A stretch of 64,000 nucleotides of DNA from contig CAJJDN010000136.1 in assembly GCA_905182985.1 (NCBI GenBank), forward strand, positions 31,044 through 95,043, written 5' to 3'. The DNA is from Paramecium sonneborni (Eukaryota; Ciliophora; Oligohymenophorea; Peniculida; Parameciidae). The translations under genes were made by a program, and so were the position numbers. Below the pieces are notes generated by a model that did no database searches, had not been told where the DNA came from, and saw only the letters and a program-made list of their open reading frames with translations. Every line of letters starts with the position of its first letter. The first letter of the stretch is position 1. Positions 1-12,800 of this stretch are shown here, in pieces.

Positions 1-1088
1 TAACTTATGAAATATATATTATTCTAATGAGTTATTATCTACTTTAGCCTCTCTTAAAAATTTCATGACATCTTCTTATGATTGAATCGATTATGAAAAA
101 GTGGAAGTAACACTTTAAAATTGTAATTTTTCAATTTGATAATTGATTAGGATAAATTTTTAATTATGAAGAATTTATTTTAGGATATTTTCCCACCTTT
201 AATCAATCTTAGTTAAAAGGAATTAGGATCTTATTGCTTTATGATATAAATAGACAAAAATTATAAATGTTAAATTAATTCCAAAACCCAAAACAACAGT
301 AGCTATATCAATACTTGTACTATTTTAGATAAGATGAAATAATCTAAGTGAGTATAATATAATAATTGTTATTGTTGAATCCAAAAATTCAATTCCTAAT
401 ATATTAATTACATTGATAGCCATTTAATTGGCTCCCCTAAAGTACATAGTTGCAGAATCTACCTTGTCATCAAAGAAGATCACAGAGATTGAAAAAAATA
501 TATTGAGGTATATGATTAATGCTCGTTAGTGATATTCTTTATTGATATTAAAAAATTTTGAAAAAGTTATTAGTGGTACAATTCCAAGTAATGGGTAAAT
601 TACTGCATAATTTTTTTAAATTAGTGCAAAAATTGATTTAATGATCAAAAGCACAACAAAAAAGAGCAATAATATTTTAATATGAGTTTTTCTTTTTGGT
701 GATTGATGTTCTTGTTAGTATTTCTATTCAATAGACTGATCTATAAATTTCAATGTTATTTTATGCATTCCAGATTATAAATAATAATTAATATGTTAAC
801 TCAATTAGAAGATTATTGCTTAATAAAGAATTTTTATTTGATTAAGAATTAAAATGATGTCATTAATTTAAAATAATTATGATGATGTTCAAAAAAATAA
901 TTTTAATTTCTTGATTTGTCAATATTAGTTTTCAAATATTGTAATATTATATTTCTGGCTGTAAATAATTTATAAAGAATAAAATAATAGTTATATATTA
1001 TTAAATACTTAATTAAAATAAAGGGATTAATAATATTAATTGTGCAAAACATAAGACTATGATAATTGGTTTGGCCGTCCAAAGCCAT
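1..1088 (-). CDS. Multi-membrane-segment sensor-like protein, 5' part (runs off left edge)
   Basis: With TAA/TAG as Gln the minus strand is open from ATG at 1088 to the window edge, about 362 codons, with no intron needed. An in-frame TGA lies directly before the ATG, which fixes the start (MALDGQTNYH). The N-terminal half holds about five to six hydrophobic segments, for example an ILLLFFVVLLIIKSIF stretch coded near 700-650. The C-terminal part turns hydrophilic with a WENILKQILHNQKFILIN stretch that resembles the start of PAS-type domains in ciliate sensor histidine kinases. No kinase or cyclase motif is inside the window, so function is inferred only from layout. It is a real gene by frame length and codon use. 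Alternatives are another multi-pass receptor or a cyclase. Confidence 0.5.
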
Positions 1089-1187
1089 TCAGCGAACTAA
1101 ATCAAATAACTGTTTTAAATCACGAATGCTATAATGCTATGAATTAATGAATGTTCAGTTAAAAAAATTGAAGAAAGTAGGTGAAGA

Positions 1188-1432
1188 ATGAAAAAAAAAT
1201 TTTTAAGTTAATTTTATTATAATATTTAGTAAAAGATTATGACTCTCAAAAAGTAAATTCAGAAAGATTAAATTAAGCTTTAGAAAGAACTTATTAAGAA
1301 ACTAAATTTCCTTATCTGATAGTGAACAGAAAAATAAATTTTAAATGCTATAGAGAACTAATTGACTAAGTATAAAGTATTGAAGAAAAAGTTCTTAAGT
1401 ATATCAATTCATATTTTATAGGTTTAAGATGA
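1188..1432 (+). CDS. Small two-exon hypothetical protein
   Basis: ATG at 1188, canonical 23-nt intron 1207-1229 (GTTAAT...TTTAG) and TGA at 1430-1432 give a 73-residue hydrophilic, Lys/Glu/Gln-rich protein (begins MKKKFLIKDYD). It lies about 100 bp from the divergent sensor-like gene on the left. The intron has the size and borders seen in the firm genes of this window and restores the frame, which supports coding. I do not recognise a family. It could also be the 5' exon pair of a decayed longer gene, because no clear coding sequence follows for 1.4 kb. Confidence 0.35.
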
Positions 1433-2840
1433 AAGCAAATCTTTAAAAAACTTTTTTGTTAAAATATTACAATTTATATTTTATTTTCTAACATTTAATA
1501 AATAATATTTATGTGTGTATATTAAATTAAGAAATTGATAAAGTTACTTAATTATGATCAATGCATGATTTTCTATTCTTAGTTTATAAAAATAAAGACC
1601 TTTATATTTATTTCTCATCCAAATATAAATAAAAACGATGATTTGAAGAAGAATAATAAATTAATCAGAAAAAAACTTTCTATTATATTTAGTTTGGAAA
1701 TTTATCATTGAAAGTTTATATGACATAAAGAAAAAAATCTTCAAAAAATTATTTTTTCAACTTGTTGAAGGATTTTCATTATTATTGGTCATTGAATATT
1801 TAATATTATTTTATAGTTATAATATATAAGCCCTTATTATTTCTACTATTGATTCCAATTTATTTGAATAATGAATAAATTAGAGTTATTTACATACAAC
1901 ATACAATATTTTAATTTTGCCTACAATCTTCATTTGATATGTTCAAACATCATCATTGAATATTAGATTAGTTTTATTCTGGTTCAAAATATTCCATTGC
2001 TTACTTAACTAAAAAATACTATTAAATCAATTATCATTATTCAGATAAAAATAGTCAATCTTTTCTTAAAAACTATCCATTTTATATGTATGTAAGTTCT
2101 GTTTCTCCAGTAAGTTTGATTGGGATTGCAATTTTCTTAAATTTATAACCTCGAAAATCCAATATTTTATTATATTCAAAGAGATTATAAATAAATTGGC
2201 ATTCTTTTATATTGTTTTATTTTTCTCGTTTGAGTTAAAGCTATTAGTGAAGCTATTCATATATAATAATTTAATCTTTTTATTACGATTATATTAACTA
2301 AACTTTTTATACGTTTTTTTTGGTTTTAAGTACAAGAATGGTCTGTACAGCTCTTAAATTGCACTAAATTCTCCAAAAATAAATGCCTTAATACGACAAT
2401 TAAATTATCTTCTAGAGCAAAATAGGTATTAGTCAATTTAGTAATTACATGTAATTATTTTTAAATGAGATTTATTCAAACGATATACTGAGATAAAGTT
2501 CATTGTATAAAAATACAAAAACAGCATCTCTAAAAAACTTTAAATTAATGGTTCAAATGTTCAGAATTGAATCTAATTTGATTGAAGTAATTATAAAATA
2601 GAGTATAAGAGGGGCTAATCCTAAATTCAAAATTGAATGAAATAAAAACAGAATGAAACAAAAAAAATTTTAATATAAAAATTTATAAAACAAAAAATGA
2701 ATTGAAAATAACCTAAAAATTTTAAATTGTAATTACTTAAAGAATAAATATTTTTCTTTTTGTACTTTATTTTAATTTATATTTGAAATCTAATTGTCAT
2801 TTAATCATAATTCTATTATTCAATTGTAATAAATATTTAT
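1433..2840. other. AT-rich stretch with no recognised gene
   Basis: TGA codons are scattered in the frames I read and I found no exon chain with plausible introns. No RNA gene or repeat array was seen. It may hold old gene remnants too eroded to recognise. Confidence 0.4.
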
Positions 2841-4259
2841 ATGCAAATTCATTGCAATCAAGTTGAACATGAAAATTTCTAAATAATTGGAATTTGCATA
2901 AACAATAAATGCCAAAATTAAAAACCTTATTGTCATTATTGCTTACAAAAACATTCTGATCATGTTGATAAATTATTACCTAAAGAAAAAATTTATGAAT
3001 GGATTTATCAAAAAGACGAAATTGTTTCTAATATACATAAGCATATTTAAGAATGTCAATCACATCTTGAGTTTATCAAAAATTAATTACCTCTCTGTTT
3101 AAATAATAATATTGAAGACTTAGGAATTTCTTAATTTGATAAATTAGTTACCAATTTATGCTAAATTGAGTAAATTGAACAAGGGCTATTTCAATTAATA
3201 GAATAAATAAAATTAGTTTCTAATAAAATCTATAACAAAAAAAAAGTAAATGAAGAAAAAAATGTAAATGAAGAAAAAAATGTAAATTTAAATTAAATTT
3301 AAATAAATCCATCATATGAAATTATAAGTAAATAAAAATAAATTGAAGGATGTCGTGCTATTGCTTTTAATAAAGATAATTCAATAGTAGTGGCTGCGTG
3401 TGATAAAAACATAAAGGTATTTGAACTTAAATAAGGAGAATTGAATAAAACATAACTTTTGAGTGAACATAAAGATAATGTTGTGACTTTAAAATTTATG
3501 ATGAAATCTAATCTTTTCGTGTCTGGAAGTTATTGTTCTGAAATTATTATTTGGTATTTGAATCAGTCAAATTAATGGGCTCTTTAATAAAAATTAAATG
3601 GACATTAAAAAGCTATTTATTGTTTGATAATAAATAATAATGAAGACTTAATAATATCAGGGAGTAGGGACACTAAAATTAAATTTTGGTTGAAATAGAA
3701 GAATTGGTAATGTGAAGAAACCATAAATGATATTAAAAATCCAGTATATTCATTAAGTTTAAATGAAAAATCAAATTAATTGATTGTTAATTCAAAAGAT
3801 TAGTTTCTATATGTATTCTAAAAATCTGAACTAGATAATAAATGGAAAATTACCTAAAGCATAAAAATAGATTCCCATGGTATAAGATTATGTTTTATTA
3901 ACGATTATCAATTTATATATTAACCTTATTGTCAGGAATATATGGAAATCTATTAGATGGATAAAGATACCAAGAACTATAATTTCTAATAAAAAATTCC
4001 GGTTAAATGTGGTTCAAATGAGGATCTTTCTTTTGTTTAATTATAGTATCTAAAATCATAAGGACTTTTAGTCAATAAAAATGGAAAATATATTAATATC
4101 TTAAGGTTGAAAGAAAATAATACATTTTAAACAGAACTAGTTATTTAATTTGATACTAAAGTTAATTATGTAGGACTTAGTCAAGACGGAGATTATTTGA
4201 TTGGTTGGGACGAAATAGAAAAGTAATTGATAGTCAGAAAATATTAAGGAAAAAAATGA
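2841..4259 (+). CDS. WD40-repeat protein with N-terminal zinc-binding motif
   Basis: One uninterrupted 472-residue frame from ATG 2841 to TGA 4257-4259. The N-terminus has paired Cys/His residues (HCNQVEH, ICINNKC, YCHYCLQKHSDH) that look like a B-box-like zinc site, followed by a Lys/Glu/Asn-rich linker containing a repeated VNEEKN unit. The C-terminal 300 residues carry WD40 blades: CRAIAFNKDNSIVVAACDKN, FVSGSYCSEIIIWYL and LIISGSRDTKIKFWLKQ. This domain order is common in a large ciliate-expanded family. The likely role is a cytoplasmic scaffold; no catalytic residues are seen. The gene is similar in plan to the WD40 gene at 30.9-32.3 kb. No introns. Confidence 0.85.
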
Positions 4260-4327
4260 ATTTATAAATAAATTCTAAAATTTATGTAAAATTTTTTTGT
4301 AATATTTTAAATTTATTTACAAATAAT

Positions 4328-4640
4328 GTTCAATTTACGAGCTTATAAATCATTAAATCGTTCTAACAATTCAAAATAAATATCTAATTAAAATTTAGAA
4401 ATTTAACTTATTCAGCAAAATATAGAATATGAATACTAAATTATATCTCTAATAATAAAATTTATTCTTAATTTTTTAACTTTTAATATAATTAAAATAA
4501 ATAATACTTGATTCTGTAAAAAATAAAAAACAATAGAGTTTTTATATTTAATAGATTAAAGTAATATAATGGAGAATTGTAACAATATGATAAATATTGC
4601 TACAATGGATCGATAAGGGATAAGAATAACATAGATATTT
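4328..4640 (+). pseudogene. Possible remnant of a voltage/cyclic-nucleotide-gated K+ channel N-terminus
   Basis: From ATG 4328 the frame is open for 60 codons and starts MFNLRAYKSLNRSNN, followed by a stretch containing QNIEYEYQIISLIIKF. From recall this resembles the cytoplasmic N-terminus of the large ciliate K+ channel family. The next recognisable block (RLKQYNGELQQYDKY, around 4557-4601) is in another frame, and I could not find the six transmembrane segments or the pore downstream. I therefore treat it as a decayed copy. The family assignment rests on memory of the N-terminal pattern and is tentative. Confidence 0.3.
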
Positions 4641-7600
4641 ATATTTGCAAGGATATTTTTTTAAATATTATTAAATTTTCTAATTATAATTGTTTCAAAA
4701 AGATTCATAAAATAATAGGGAAGAATAGGATTTAATTAAATGATGGGCTTTAGAATTTAAATGTAACAGAAATAATCTCTAATTCTATGAATAATTTTAT
4801 TTTAACTATTCATTTATTTTATAATTAAATATTTTTCTGTATTTTTAGAAAGATTGGAAATGTACAAAAATGTTATAGATTTATTTTATATTAATTTTAA
4901 AATTATTAGATTAGTCATTGTTATTTCAAATATAATATTTATTTAAGCTTGTTTGAATTCATTCCTAATTCCAACCTACAAATAAAAACAAATATAGACT
5001 TTAATTTTATTATAATATAATTAGCAATAATATGAATCTAGTAATAAAGAATCTTAGTAAATTAAAACAAGTAATCTTTTAAAAAATCGCACATATTCCC
5101 ATATATTTAAATATAAAAACTATCTTAAAAAAAATTAAAAATTTGAGCCATTAAATGTATTAGATCCTCATTTATCATATATATTTATCCTTGATATTCC
5201 AACATATCAGATTCATTATTTATTTCTGGTAACTGATGAATTAATTAACTTATCCCTACACAATATTAATATATACAACATATAATAATAAAAATAGTAT
5301 TCTTAATATTAAAATGCCTTTCAATCAATCATATCATCATTCTGTCATTTATTAGATAAATCTTATGCTAGAATTTAGAAAATTTTAAATAATTGGATAT
5401 TGTAAACATGCTACTTTAATAAAATAATTTTGAGATTTAAGATTTTTTAAATATAGTAAGTTAAAATCATCATTCTAAATTAATTATCTTATTAAAAAAC
5501 TTTCCACAAGATCTAAAATACAATTTAAAACACTACATAGAATTTAAATTTAATGTTTACATGATATATAAAACATCCTTTAATACTCATTAAAACTAAA
5601 ATTAAAAATACCATTATTTATAGTAATATAAAAAAAAATAATAATGAATTGAAATTAGTTATCCTTCTATTAATTTTGATAATCTTAAGTTAGAATAATC
5701 TGTCTTGAAAAATAATTTTGATTATTTAAAAGTTATTGTTTAGAATAGAATATACTTTACTATATTTCTATAAAAAAATAGCATGTTATGTAAAGAAAAA
5801 TTGACAGTTCTAAAGTTTAATATTATTTAAAATATCAATATTAAAAATTTGGTGAGATTATTATTCATTTTATTCTCTACTATAATTTTCTGTTTTTAAA
5901 TATATAGATTGAATTGAGATTTATGAAATTTAATTATAACAAAAATAACCCTAAAATTATATTTTAATAAATATTTTCATTTTTCAAATTAATCTCTAGA
6001 TTAAAGTTTCAATATTATGATAAAATTAAATCTATAAATAAAATACACGAACTTGAAAAATCTAGTAAGTTAATATTTATAAAATCCAATAAATTTCATT
6101 TTAAATTAATAAATTCTGTATTTATAGACTTAGTCTCCATAAACAAATTTCAATAATATTTTTCAATTAGTATTCTTATAGATCGATTAAAGAACTTAAG
6201 AACTTTAAATATATAAGCAATAATTAAATGGGCATTGAATGTTTATTTTTTTACAGAAAATACATAGTTTAGTGCTCTAAAAACCTTTCACAATGATTTA
6301 AATAAATTTTAACATCAATAGTTTGCTTTAGTCGTAAATAAAATAATTCACTAATTGTTCAAGCTATTATGTAGATCTTTAATTGATTACTTAATTTCAT
6401 AAATTTACCAATATTAATTTGTTAATGCTGTTTTTCAGACAAATTGACTAGATGATTATTGTGTATAGTGTTTTATTACATCATTTTGTTCAAAAAAGAG
6501 CTTACTCAGTATTTAACTAAAATGATAGCAAAGATGTTCTTGACCCTTTTGGATATATTGGTAACTTAGAAATTACAACATTTACATTAAGAAAAATTTG
6601 AAGGATGGAAATTTCTTACAGCCATCTGAAAGATGATTTAGTATTTGATCATATACAAATGTATGACTTTCTTCTTCAATTTCAACAGCATTATTTTTCC
6701 AAATATTGTCAAGGGAAAAAATTTTTCTGATAGTTTATGAAGCACAGCCTTTTGAATTTGACAAACTTGGAAGGAGGAAAACTATAGATATTAATTTATT
6801 TTCAAATTAACTTGATGTTGACTCTAATAAGCTAAATTTCCATACTAAAAACCAAAATAGTATTATCCACTATTTGAAAGAAAATTATAAGTATTCTTTA
6901 TTATCCTATTTAAATGAGGATAAATATTTATTAGATAATTTGATTTTAATAACTCTAAACCAAATCCTCCAGTTCCTTCTGAGATCATTAAAGTTTATTT
7001 TATCATCTCTCCATTTTTTATCTCCATATGTATAAACAGTATATGGAATAAATTTAATTTGATTACCATAAAGAGATTATAAATTTTTATTTTTTTCATA
7101 TCCATGCATCAGAGACATATTGATATCCATAAAATCACCTTCAATCAGTATATTTAGTTTATTAGATTTTTTTCAAATAATATAACATTAATATATCCTA
7201 AGATAATCAATTTACCAATAAATTTATAAGATTTCAAAAGAATAGATTAGGTTTTTATATATTAAAATTATATTCAAATACAAGATTCTTATAATGCACA
7301 TTAAATTAGCTTTCTCTAAATTACAAAGATCAAAAATTTTAATTGTTTTTGGATGTTTTTTTCAATTAAAACTATAGTTATTCCTTTTCTCTAAAATTTC
7401 ATGTTAAAATCTTCGAATAGTCCATGTTATTTTCTTCACATTGAATCGAGTTCTTCTAGAAATTTTAGATGCTTTGAGGATCAATCCAGGAAAAATGTTT
7501 TTTTTTCATATATTTTATTTGTATGATTATACCAAAAAAAATAAAAATAAAAAATAAAAAACTTATAATTTCGAATGAGAAATTGTAATATATCTAATAG

Positions 7601-7977
7601 AAATTTTAATAGAGATTCTAAAAATGTCTTTATTTTTAACTCAAGCTTCTATACACATATATTAAATTAAGAAGTAATATAAAAAGCAATGCTAATCCCA
7701 CTTCTTAAATTTGAATATATGTTGGAATAAATTAGAACAAATAGACTTTTTTCTCTTTTTTTTGATTGATTGAAGGTTGTATCTAAGGAAAATTTTATTT
7801 ATTAAAAATGAATACATTTTATTTTACATTTTTATTATATACTATTAAAAAAATGATATTTATTAATTTAAATTTACTTCAATCAAATGTATTTTGTGAA
7901 ATCCTTTTCAAAATTAACTATTTTGTAATATTGAATTTCAAATTAATAATAAAAAAATAATAATGATATTTAAAATA
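4641..7977. other. Long AT-rich stretch with only short open patches
   Basis: Short open patches on both strands (for example + strand near 6475-6615, with the text GNLEITTFTLRKI) are ended by TGA and do not join through GT...AG introns of the size seen elsewhere. I see no intact gene, RNA gene or repeat array. Together with the flanking remnants it looks like eroded coding DNA. Confidence 0.4.
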
Positions 7978-9793
7978 GAAAATTAAACAGCTCATGTTAC
8001 TTTTTCTAATTTGAATAACTCTTATTCATATTCATTAGCTAACTTTATTACTTAGGTTGCAGATAATGAAACTTAGGTTTTAGCTATTGTTATGAATTGC
8101 AATTAATCTTAATTGAGCAAAAACTTTGCTGATAATCTGACGGTATGAATTTTTTGATTTTACATTTGATTATAGTTTAAGAACACCATTATTCTGGACA
8201 AAATAATTAAATCTTTAATATTTCCTAATCTAGACATTACCAATAGAAAATAATTGTAATCGATTCAATAGATTGTGCTATAATGATTTCCTCTGTATAA
8301 ATTTGATTTTAAGAGTAGTTTATTTCCTTTATTTCAATATGAGTATCTATTTAGTTATTTGGATCAAAAAATTGAGATTACATAAAACCATCAAATTTAG
8401 CCAGTTTAAATTAAATATCATGAATACAGAAATAATTATATTAAATTGAATAAATAATAGAGTCAGCCCCTAAGATATTATAAATTGATTACAAGGATAA
8501 ATCCCAACACTAACTGAAGAGAAATATGTTATTTGAGTGAATAATCTAATATTAATAGTTCCAACATGTTTAAACCCTAAAAGATTTAAAAAACAATTTT
8601 ATGTAATCCATCCGGCAGGAAAATTGACAACTTGACTCGAACCATTAGGTTAAATGCTTATTATTGAGGGGCCAATTAAAAAAATGTCAGAATTACTCAA
8701 TAATATTTAATAACCAAATGATTAAAGGCCTTGGAATGAAAAGCTTATAGTAATAGTATCTGGTGTCAAAGTTAATCCCTAAATTAAATATTTTTATACT
8801 GTTTAATAATTTTCTTAAGATTCTAAAGCATAGTAGCTAACAAAATTAGAGAAAGCAATATTTATATAACAATTCTTTTCGTAAGAATGGATGTATTAAG
8901 TTTAGGGATTAATTATGTTAAAATTATTTATGACTTTGACTCTGTCATCATTAAATGCAAACCAATTGAACTCAACTTAAAAAAATTAAGCTGTACTCTC
9001 ACAGATTATTTTAACTTTGAAACCTAAAATTATAATTAGGAGATATTACCAGCTGTGGTGATACTAGTTATTTCTAATGAATATCCTTAAGGAAATACAT
9101 AACTTAAATCGAGTTTATAAATGTTTAAGTAAACATTAGGCACTTAGCTGAATTATTTTTAAAAAGGAATATAAAATTCTTCAGATCTAAATTAGGTTGA
9201 ACTCAAAAATAAAACTAAATTAGGGTTCGCAAGGTAACTAAAATGAGTGATCAACCCTTATTCAAATCTATGACTAGCCCTTATAGAAAAAATCAACAAC
9301 AAGAGTTTAAACATAATTATAAAAATATATTAAATCCTATAAGGGAATAATTTAATTTAACAAAAAGAAAATTCAAAAAATTATTTTTTTTGGAAATTGA
9401 ATTGATATTTGTATCATAGACTATAAAACTATTTAAAAAATAAGGTTAATTTCCGAAATATCACTAACCAATTGATATTTTAATTATTTTCAGGAATCTG
9501 CAGATTTCTAGATAATCACTTAAGGTTGAGTATTTTATCCAATTTTAAATATCAATCTATTTTATTTATTGTTTAATATCAATTTTTTTTTAAACCAAAG
9601 CTTTTTCTATAAAAATCTAAAATGTCATTCTTTTCGTTCAAAAATTTTTTTAATAAACATATTTAATAATTATAATGTGACTATTGAAACAAGACCCCAT
9701 AAAAGAGCCAAAACCAACTTGACCTTAGGATTGCTGCTATTAATTTATGCAACTTTTTATATTCTGGCCAATCATATTTTTTTATTTATTTGA
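7978..9793 (+). pseudogene. Fragmented secreted/TM-anchored protein
   Basis: Coding-like segments follow one another on the + strand but in different frames. About 8047-8145 contains VADNETQVLAIVMNCNQSQ and may be followed by a 33-nt intron. About 8665-9058 is open with WNEKLIVIVSGVKVNPQIK. About 9030-9230 reads NYNQEILPAVVILVISNEY. About 9680-9793 ends in a hydrophobic tail (LTLGLLLLIYATFYILANH) before a TGA at 9791-9793. In-frame TGA codons, for example after an MISSVQI segment near 8300, break the chain and no set of small introns repairs it. The pattern suggests a former large surface protein with a C-terminal membrane anchor. It could instead be a real gene damaged by sequence errors. 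Confidence 0.4.
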
Positions 9794-9869
9794 TTTTAAC
9801 ATTATAAAAAAGCACTTAAATTTAATAAACAGAAATAAGATTTTCTTTATTTGAATAATTTATAAATTA

Positions 9870-12800
9870 ATGATGATATTCATTTATCTCTTGTGTTTGA
9901 ATTAAACATAAGCATTTGAAATATAAAAATTAGATCCTTTATACTAAATAGCACATTTATCATTGAATATAGATGATGATAATTTTGCACCAAAAAAATA
10001 TTTTAGTTATGGCATTTGGTCAAAATATAATCCTCTTAGCACAATACTTTAGACTGGCCCTGTTGGAATATTTGATAGTAATTGTTATTTGCTTCATCAC
10101 ATAATTGATAAGAAAACGAACGAATTAAATTTTATTTATTTCGATTGTTTAGATTATGAGGCAAACACAATAAAAAAAACAATAAAGTTTATTAACAGCG
10201 AAGAGGAATAAAAAATATATTAAATTAAAATTGATCCATTTGAATATGAAAGCTTTTGGTATTTTCTTGAAATTCTTTAATGGCCTTTATAAAAACGATT
10301 TGAAATTTTGATAATATCATAATCTAAAATAATTATTCATGATATTTATGAATAAGGGTACCCGTTTAAGGGGAACGATCTCTAATTTACTTTTGGTAGT
10401 AGCTTGATTGTAAGTAATTCAAGAATTGAGTCAATTAATAAAGATTAAAAATTTTCATATTTTCCTGGAACTATTATTATATAAAATTTTAAGATAGAAA
10501 ATGAACTAAATATTGTTGATTGGTTTGAATATGTGAAAAGCATTTTTTAAAGTTATGAATTATGTTTGTGTTATCCAAATTACACTATAAAAATTTAAGA
10601 TTAGGATATTAAAACTTAATTCAAAAAAGAAATGATTTCAGATAATTAAAATTGTGATTCTTTTGTTATATTAGGATGGTTTAAGATATAAGAAATCCTT
10701 AGTTAGGATAATCAATTTATATATCCATTTATAAAATTGACATCTATATTTGAAAATCCAAGTTTAACTAATGATAACTTATCCCCTCTATAAATTTAAT
10801 ATCACATATCAGATATTTAAAATTAAATTATTGTTACAACGTATAGCTACACTTTTCCTATAGTTTCAATAGATCTTTCTAATAATCCATTTTTAATAGT
10901 GAAAACTATTGATGTTGGCAACAGTATTAAATTGTGGCATTAAATATAAGTTAAATTAATGAGAAATTAATTAGATATTTAAATTAAATTTTATGAACAG
11001 TTTGTAATTCATGAATATAGTTATTAATTAGAGGTTCATTAATTTTAATAATAGTAATTTAAATTATAATATGGAAATATCTAACAACTAAAATCAAATT
11101 ACTTGCATATATTAATACGAAATTTTTTTTTTTCAAATTGTGATCAAACATTTTCTGAGTAGAATTGTCATTCAAATTGTTAGGAATGTGATGGTCCAAC
11201 TAATGAAGATTGTCTATCTTGTCCATTAGAATCAAAGAGAATTTATTTGCCTGAACATAAAGCATGTATTTGTCCTTACAATACAATTGATGACTAAACT
11301 TGTATTGGTTATGAAGATACAAATTTATAATTTATTGATGAACCTTTCATTAGCAATGAATGTAAATATGGTTATTTTGAATTAGATAATGAATGCTAAA
11401 AATGGTAATATATCTATAAAATATATGTAGTCCTTCAATCATTAGGAAAGACTTAATAATCTGCGTAGAATGTTTGTAAAATCCGAAATCTTTTAGTTAA
11501 GACCCCTACTGCAAATATGATTTATACGTCAATTAATTAAATTTGACAGAAATCCTTTAATGGAGCTATCCTGCTTAATTATATTTTGATGGAAATAATA
11601 TTATTGCATTCGCCGACTATATATTTACAACAATAAACGATTCAGATAATTTATACTTAGATTTTTTATAAAAATCACTTTATCCTTAGTTCAATGATGA
11701 AAATTAAATGAGCTTAAAATTGAATACTGAATGTGAAGAGTTATATTTATCAATTGAAGGGGTAAAATGTAAATTGTGTTCTTTTCAGAAAATACTAGAA
11801 AATGGCAATTGCATATTTTTAACTGAATCAACAAGAATATGTCAAACTCCTTATTACTTAAGCTCTGCTAATTAATGCAAATTATGCCCAAAAATTAACT
11901 GCATATATTGTTTTGAATATTAAAATGGAATAAGTGATTCTTTCAAAAGTACTTTATATAAAAATTTTGAAAGCTTTAATGTTGAAGAATAAATCAATGT
12001 TGGCTGTGCAATGTGTGAAGATGGCTTTATTTACGATTTTATGATTGGAGAATGCTTAAGATAATAACCAAAAATTGAAAGTTGCTTAAGATCATTTATC
12101 AATTAAGATGGTATTGAAATTTGTACTTTATCTTCTTAAACTGATTTTAGCATTGCACCTGAAATTATAAATTGTGAAAAATATCACTCTAATTGTTTAT
12201 AATGTGTTTTACTTTCTAAATCAAAGGTTCAATGTATAATCTGTAAGGAAGGATTTATAAGCTCAATAGTTACAGGAAATTGTTATGAAAGTTAAAATGA
12301 TAATAATGAAAATAGTATTTATGTAATTTAAGGAGAACATTGGTAAGGAGATGGATATATTTAATTAATTTAAAGTTTTATGATGCAATATTTACCTGAT
12401 TAATATTATTATTCATACACTACAGAATTAATACAAGAGTTTCCAATAAAATGTAAAAATGGATATTAATTATCTAAATCTTTTTCATGTATAAAATATT
12501 GTAGTAGCGATTGCTTAAATTGTTAATCTACTTATAATAATTTTATTTGTTTGAAATGCCCTTTAAATTACTACAGAAAACATATTATAGTTGAAATTCT
12601 CGGTTAATGTATCACTTGTTCTAATTTATGTCAATATTGTTAAGAGAGAACTGAAGAAGAAATTACTGTAAAATATCATAACTATATTAGGCTTTAAATT
12701 CATATTTTTAACTACAGGAATCAAATGCTTAATTTTTAATGAAATGTTTGAAACCAATTGATGATCCAAATATCATTGTCAATCCCTATTTAGGAAATGT